64,000 nt of DNA from Deltaproteobacteria bacterium. GTDB taxonomy: Bacteria; Desulfobacterota; Desulfuromonadia; Geobacterales; Pseudopelobacteraceae. This document shows, piece by piece, positions 61,876 through 64,000 of the stretch; position 1 is the stretch's first letter, and the number at the start of each line of letters is the position of its first letter. Where the stretch lies: the NCBI GenBank assembly GCA_021850095.1, contig JAJZRX010000010.1:1-64000 (forward strand), written 5' to 3'. Both the position numbers and the translations under genes were made by a program. Below the pieces are notes generated by a model that did not search any database, was not told the origin of the DNA, and worked only from the letters and a program-made list of their open reading frames with translations.

Positions 61876-62097
61876 TTATAGTACACCCTGATCCTCACGA
61901 ACCAGCAGAAAACCCGCAAAACAACCTGCTGTCCTCTCAATGAAATCTTTCGGCCAGGTAGTGTCGGAAGTATGCGCTTTGATCTTTTCATCAACAGGAA
62001 TAACTATAATTTCAAGCTTGCGTTTCTGAAATGCGCGAGGAAGCTTGATTGAGATACTATCTTTATCCGCAGTCTGAAATTGTCGTAATGCTTGCAT
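61876..62097 (-). CDS. Antitoxin-like protein, possibly truncated
   Basis: The 73-residue protein begins MQALRQFQTADKDSISIKLP, with RKLEIIVIPVDEKI as in small antitoxins that have an AbrB/PHD-like start, and ends WPKDFIERTAGCFAGFLLVREDQGVL. Related proteins as I recall them usually run on for several residues after REDQG and are followed by a RelE or PIN toxin; here the next gene in that direction is hicB. It may be an orphan. The second GEMM-like leader lies 44 nt before its ATG. Confidence 0.6.
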   Translation of the reverse strand: MQALRQFQTADKDSISIKLPRAFQKRKLEIIVIPVDEKIKAHTSDTTWPKDFIERTAGCFAGFLLVREDQGVL

Positions 62098-62140
62098 AGT
62101 TAACCTCTTGGTATATTCGTGGTGAACTACGACGATGCCG

Positions 62141-62267
62141 GATGGTAGCTTTGCGACACGCGGTTACCCGTGCTGTGCCTTTTCGGTGAATGTGATGATC
62201 CTGCTGAAAATTGTTACGTCCAATGGCTCATTAAGTCAAGGGTTCTAATGCTGATCAAACGAGAGTG
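62141..62267 (-). ncRNA. Promoter plus GEMM-like (c-di-GMP-I/cGAMP-type) riboswitch candidate, copy 2
   Basis: On the minus strand TTGACT (62234-62239) and TAACAA (62211-62216) are 17 bp apart. The RNA has CGAAAAGGCACAG, a GUAA-capped hairpin and UGUCGCAAAGCUACC (62141-62189). CGCAAAGC is the most conserved block of GEMM-I aptamers. A further CUAC...GUAG pairing past the core may form the second stem. It sits 44 nt upstream of the antitoxin-like ATG at 62097, in position to control that gene. Probable class; the ligand is unproven. Confidence 0.6.
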
Positions 62268-62296
62268 ATCCCTTATTAATTCCAGGGACATTTTAC

Positions 62297-62707
62297 TTAA
62301 ATTCCTTTTGCCGGCACGACAGCATACTTCATCACTGAGAAATGCCGGTCAAAACCAAAAACCGTGGAAAGCTTCATGCGCTCCATCACGGCAAAGCTGG
62401 TGCAATCCACGAAGCTGAAATCCTGATCCCGGTATTTGCTGAAAATATCCCAGGCCCGCTCTTCATCGGCGGGTATAACCGCAATTACCCTGACGAAACT
62501 GCTCTCCTGCAGCTTCTGCCCGGAACTGCGTGCAGCCTCATGGCCGATTCTATAGCGAACAAGGGTAACTGTTTCCGAGAAAACGAAGTTAGTGGTAATG
62601 AGCGGCAGCGTGTTGGCGCCAAGGAAAGCCGCCGCCGCCTTATGATCGGTATCATCGCGGTCTACCAAGGCATACCAGGCGCCGGTATCGACAAAAATGC
62701 CGTTCAC
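62297..62707 (-). CDS. vapC: VapC-type PIN-domain ribonuclease toxin
   Basis: The 136-residue toxin has the acidic PIN residues in FVDTGAWYALVDRDD, Glu in VFSETVTLVRYR, and Asp in FSFVDCTSFAVMER, which bind Mg for RNA cleavage. GTG 62707 overlaps the antitoxin stop (GTGA), which couples translation. Length and motifs are complete, so the toxin is presumably active. It is unrelated to hicA and the kinase toxin in the same region. Confidence 0.92.
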   Translation of the reverse strand: MNGIFVDTGAWYALVDRDDTDHKAAAAFLGANTLPLITTNFVFSETVTLVRYRIGHEAARSSGQKLQESSFVRVIAVIPADEERAWDIFSKYRDQDFSFVDCTSFAVMERMKLSTVFGFDRHFSVMKYAVVPAKGI

Positions 62708-62952
62708 GGCTTCTTCCCGTAGAGAACGGCATCATGATCGCGTGCCGTATCTTTTTGTCCGCTACCGCCGATTCCGACAATGGAGTAGACCGGATCATTT
62801 TCCGCTACACCCGGCTTTGGGGCGAATTTTTCGCTGATCATCTCGCGGATCAGTGCGGAAAGACTTTTCTTGGTTTTGCGCGATAGATCCAGCAAAGTCT
62901 GATACTGCCAGTCGTCGAGAGAAATCTGGGTTCTATGTTTGATCGCTTCCAT
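62704..62952 (-). CDS. vapB: VapB-type ribbon-helix-helix antitoxin
   Basis: The 82-residue protein starts MEAIKHRTQISLDDWQYQTL, a ribbon-helix-helix DNA-binding module with LLDLSRKTKKSLSALIREMI as its helices. The flexible end (DPVYSIVGIGGSGQ and following) would wrap around the PIN toxin. ATG 62952 has GGAGG ten bases upstream; a TTG at 62973 is in frame. Promoter and palindromic operator lie directly upstream. Confidence 0.88.
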   Translation of the reverse strand: MEAIKHRTQISLDDWQYQTLLDLSRKTKKSLSALIREMISEKFAPKPGVAENDPVYSIVGIGGSGQKDTARDHDAVLYGKKP

Positions 62953-62973
62953 AACCGGATTACCTCCACACAA

Positions 62974-63002
62974 ATCTTACATCAGATGTAACTTGCCGTC
63001 AA
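62974..63002 (-). promoter_or_regulatory. vapBC promoter with palindromic operator
   Basis: On the minus strand TTGACG (62997-63002) and TAAGAT (62974-62979) are 17 bp apart. The perfect palindrome TTACATC-A-GATGTAA (62977-62991) covers the -10 box and spacer, where an RHH antitoxin would repress. Confidence 0.65.
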
Positions 63003-63068
63003 TCGTCAAAAAACCGGGGAATTCTGGGTAGAGTATACGCAACTCCGTTACGCCTAGCATATAAACGC

Positions 63069-63100
63069 AAAAACACCGTTCCTCCGGCGGTAAACCGGAA
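63069..63100 (-). terminator. Hairpin terminator after the acyl-CoA synthetase gene
   Basis: On the minus strand AACGCCGTT / AACGGTGTT encloses CCGG-rich inner pairing and is followed by TTTTTGCG. It is 53 nt past the stop and separates the synthetase from vapBC. Confidence 0.8.
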
Positions 63101-63128
63101 AAACGGCGTTGGTATTTTGTGCATACCT

Positions 63129-63156
63129 GTAGCGGGCGTATGCCATGCGCCCCTAC
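63129..63156. repeat. GTAGGGGCG-type short palindrome at the end of the synthetase gene
   Basis: GTAGCGGGCGTATGCC faces GGCATGCGCCCCTAC-like sequence (ending 63156). The synthetase stop codon TAG lies inside the element, so its last codon is within the repeat. Confidence 0.6.
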
Positions 63157-64000
63157 ACGCCATCCTCCAGCTGTAGCTCCTTGATGGCCATGTCGCGCAT
63201 CTTGAACTTCTGGATTTTGCCGGAAGCGGTCATCGGAAATGAATCCACAAACTTGACATATTTGGGGATCTTGTAATTGGCAATCTTGCCCCGGCAGAAA
63301 TCCCGCACCTCGTCCTCGCCCATCTCCAGCCCCTTTTTCAGAATGATGGAAGCCATGATCTGCTCGCCGTACTTACGGTCCGGAACACCGTAAATCTGGA
63401 CATCGGAAATTTTGGGATGGGTGTAGAGGAACTCCTCGATCTCCTTGGGGTAGATGTTCTCGCCGCCCCGGATGATCATCTGCTTGATGCGGCCGGTGAT
63501 CTTGCAGTAGCCGTTTTCGTCCATGATGGCCAGGTCACCGGTATGCAGCCAGCCGTCGGCGTCGATCACCTTGGCGGTCTCCTCCGGCATCTTGTAGTAG
63601 CCCTTCATGACCATGTAGCCGCGGGCGCAGAGTTCGCCCTGCTTCCCGGGCGGCAGCGTAGCGCCGCTCTCAATGTCGATGATCTTGACCTCGGCCCCCG
63701 GCAATGCCCGGCCGACGGTGGCCACCCGTAGCTCGATCGAATCCTCGGTGCGGGTCTGGGTGATGCCGGGTGAAGATTCGGTCTGGCCGTAGACACTGGT
63801 AATTTCGGTGATGTGCATATCCTTGCAGACCCGCTTCATGACTTCAATCGGACAGACCGAGCCGGCCATGATACCGGTCCGCAGGCTGGTAAGATCGAAT
63901 TTATGAAAGTCCGGGTGCTCCAGCTCGGCGATGAACATGGTCGGAACGCCGTGAACAGCAGTGCAACGCTCCTTCTCGACCGCCTGCAGCACCTTGAGCG
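63153..64000 (-). CDS. Acyl-CoA synthetase/AMP-binding ligase, C-terminal part (gene continues past window)
   Basis: The frame is open to the right edge; about 282 residues are visible. [12 protein letters not shown] and [12 protein letters not shown] (A5 motif) lie in the large domain, with [31 protein letters not shown] (A7-A8 hinge, in parts) and the catalytic-Lys motif [11 protein letters not shown] near the end. The enzyme activates a fatty or aromatic acid through an acyl-AMP and ligates CoA. Chain-length preference cannot be read from this part. It is the only clearly metabolic gene in the accessory right end. Confidence 0.92.
   Translation of the reverse strand, partial: LKVLQAVEKERCTAVHGVPTMFIAELEHPDFHKFDLTSLRTGIMAGSVCPIEVMKRVCKDMHITEITSVYGQTESSPGITQTRTEDSIELRVATVGRALPGAEVKIIDIESGATLPPGKQGELCARGYMVMKGYYKMPEETAKVIDADGWLHTGDLAIMDENGYCKITGRIKQMIIRGGENIYPKEIEEFLYTHPKISDVQIYGVPDRKYGEQIMASIILKKGLEMGEDEVRDFCRGKIANYKIPKYVKFVDSFPMTASGKIQKFKMRDMAIKELQLEDGV

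Noticed and set aside
51800-64000. Insertion sequence or prophage in the accessory right end
   Set aside because: No transposase, integrase or phage structural gene is visible; only toxin-antitoxin genes and small repeats mark the region.

Overview
The window reads as chromosome of a Geobacter-like anaerobe (Desulfurom­onadota, Geobacterales). This is inferred from content rather than a database match: tandem multiheme c-type cytochromes, a eukaryote-like citrate synthase, desulfoferrodoxin, an atypical type II secretion / type IV pilus hybrid, a cytosolic [NiFe] hydrogenase, two sigma-54 promoter candidates and GEMM-like riboswitch leaders. I cannot name the species; the Trichlorobacter / 'Pelobacter propionicus' side of the group is only a guess.

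Layout. 0.2-2.6 kb (+): a TMTC-like membrane protein with TPRs and a GT2 glycosyltransferase. 2.7-8.0 kb (+): a tight operon behind a sigma-54 promoter candidate, holding two different radical SAM enzymes, an EamA-type transporter and an exported protein that fuses carboxypeptidase-regulatory-like repeats to a SAM methyltransferase; a related repeat protein faces it (8.1-8.9 kb, -). 9.2-18.5 kb (-): IPT/TIG protein, lptG-lptF, desulfoferrodoxin, citrate synthase, an M24 peptidase, an SPFH/GYF protein and a soluble chemoreceptor. 18.6-23.1 kb (-): an overlapping operon for CheW, two paralogous V4R-like proteins (the first frameshifted), [NiFe] hydrogenase small and large subunits, a 2[4Fe-4S] ferredoxin and a maturation protease, with a divergent ParA-like ATPase. 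With the adjacent chemoreceptor this looks like a hydrogenase-chemotaxis module.

24.8-46.2 kb (-) is one long run of co-directional genes. Read in transcription order it is a PpiC-type isomerase, polyprenol-phosphate mannosyltransferase, small membrane protein, NHL-repeat lipoprotein, three multiheme cytochromes, the secretion/pilus core (GspF, GspE, PilM-N-O-P-like, a cohesin-tailed secretin, two pseudopilins), ftsE-ftsX-envC-like-ctpA, a cohesin/dockerin-like protein and a divergent polysaccharide deacetylase. The order suggests coupled building and export of surface electron-transfer and envelope components. 46.3-50.9 kb (-): NDH-2, then an OFA-family transporter operon with several small membrane or Cys-rich proteins behind a second sigma-54 candidate.

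51-64 kb is accessory in character: a methyltransferase, hipBA with an operator-like inverted repeat, a 1776-residue exported repeat protein (six Ig-like repeats plus an RCC1-like propeller), a short DUF1566 paralogue, and a repeat-rich stretch. That stretch has an 8-bp tandem array, GTAGGGGCG palindromes and three copies of a promoter/GEMM-like leader interspersed with hicBA, an orphan antitoxin-like gene and vapBC. The window ends inside an acyl-CoA synthetase.
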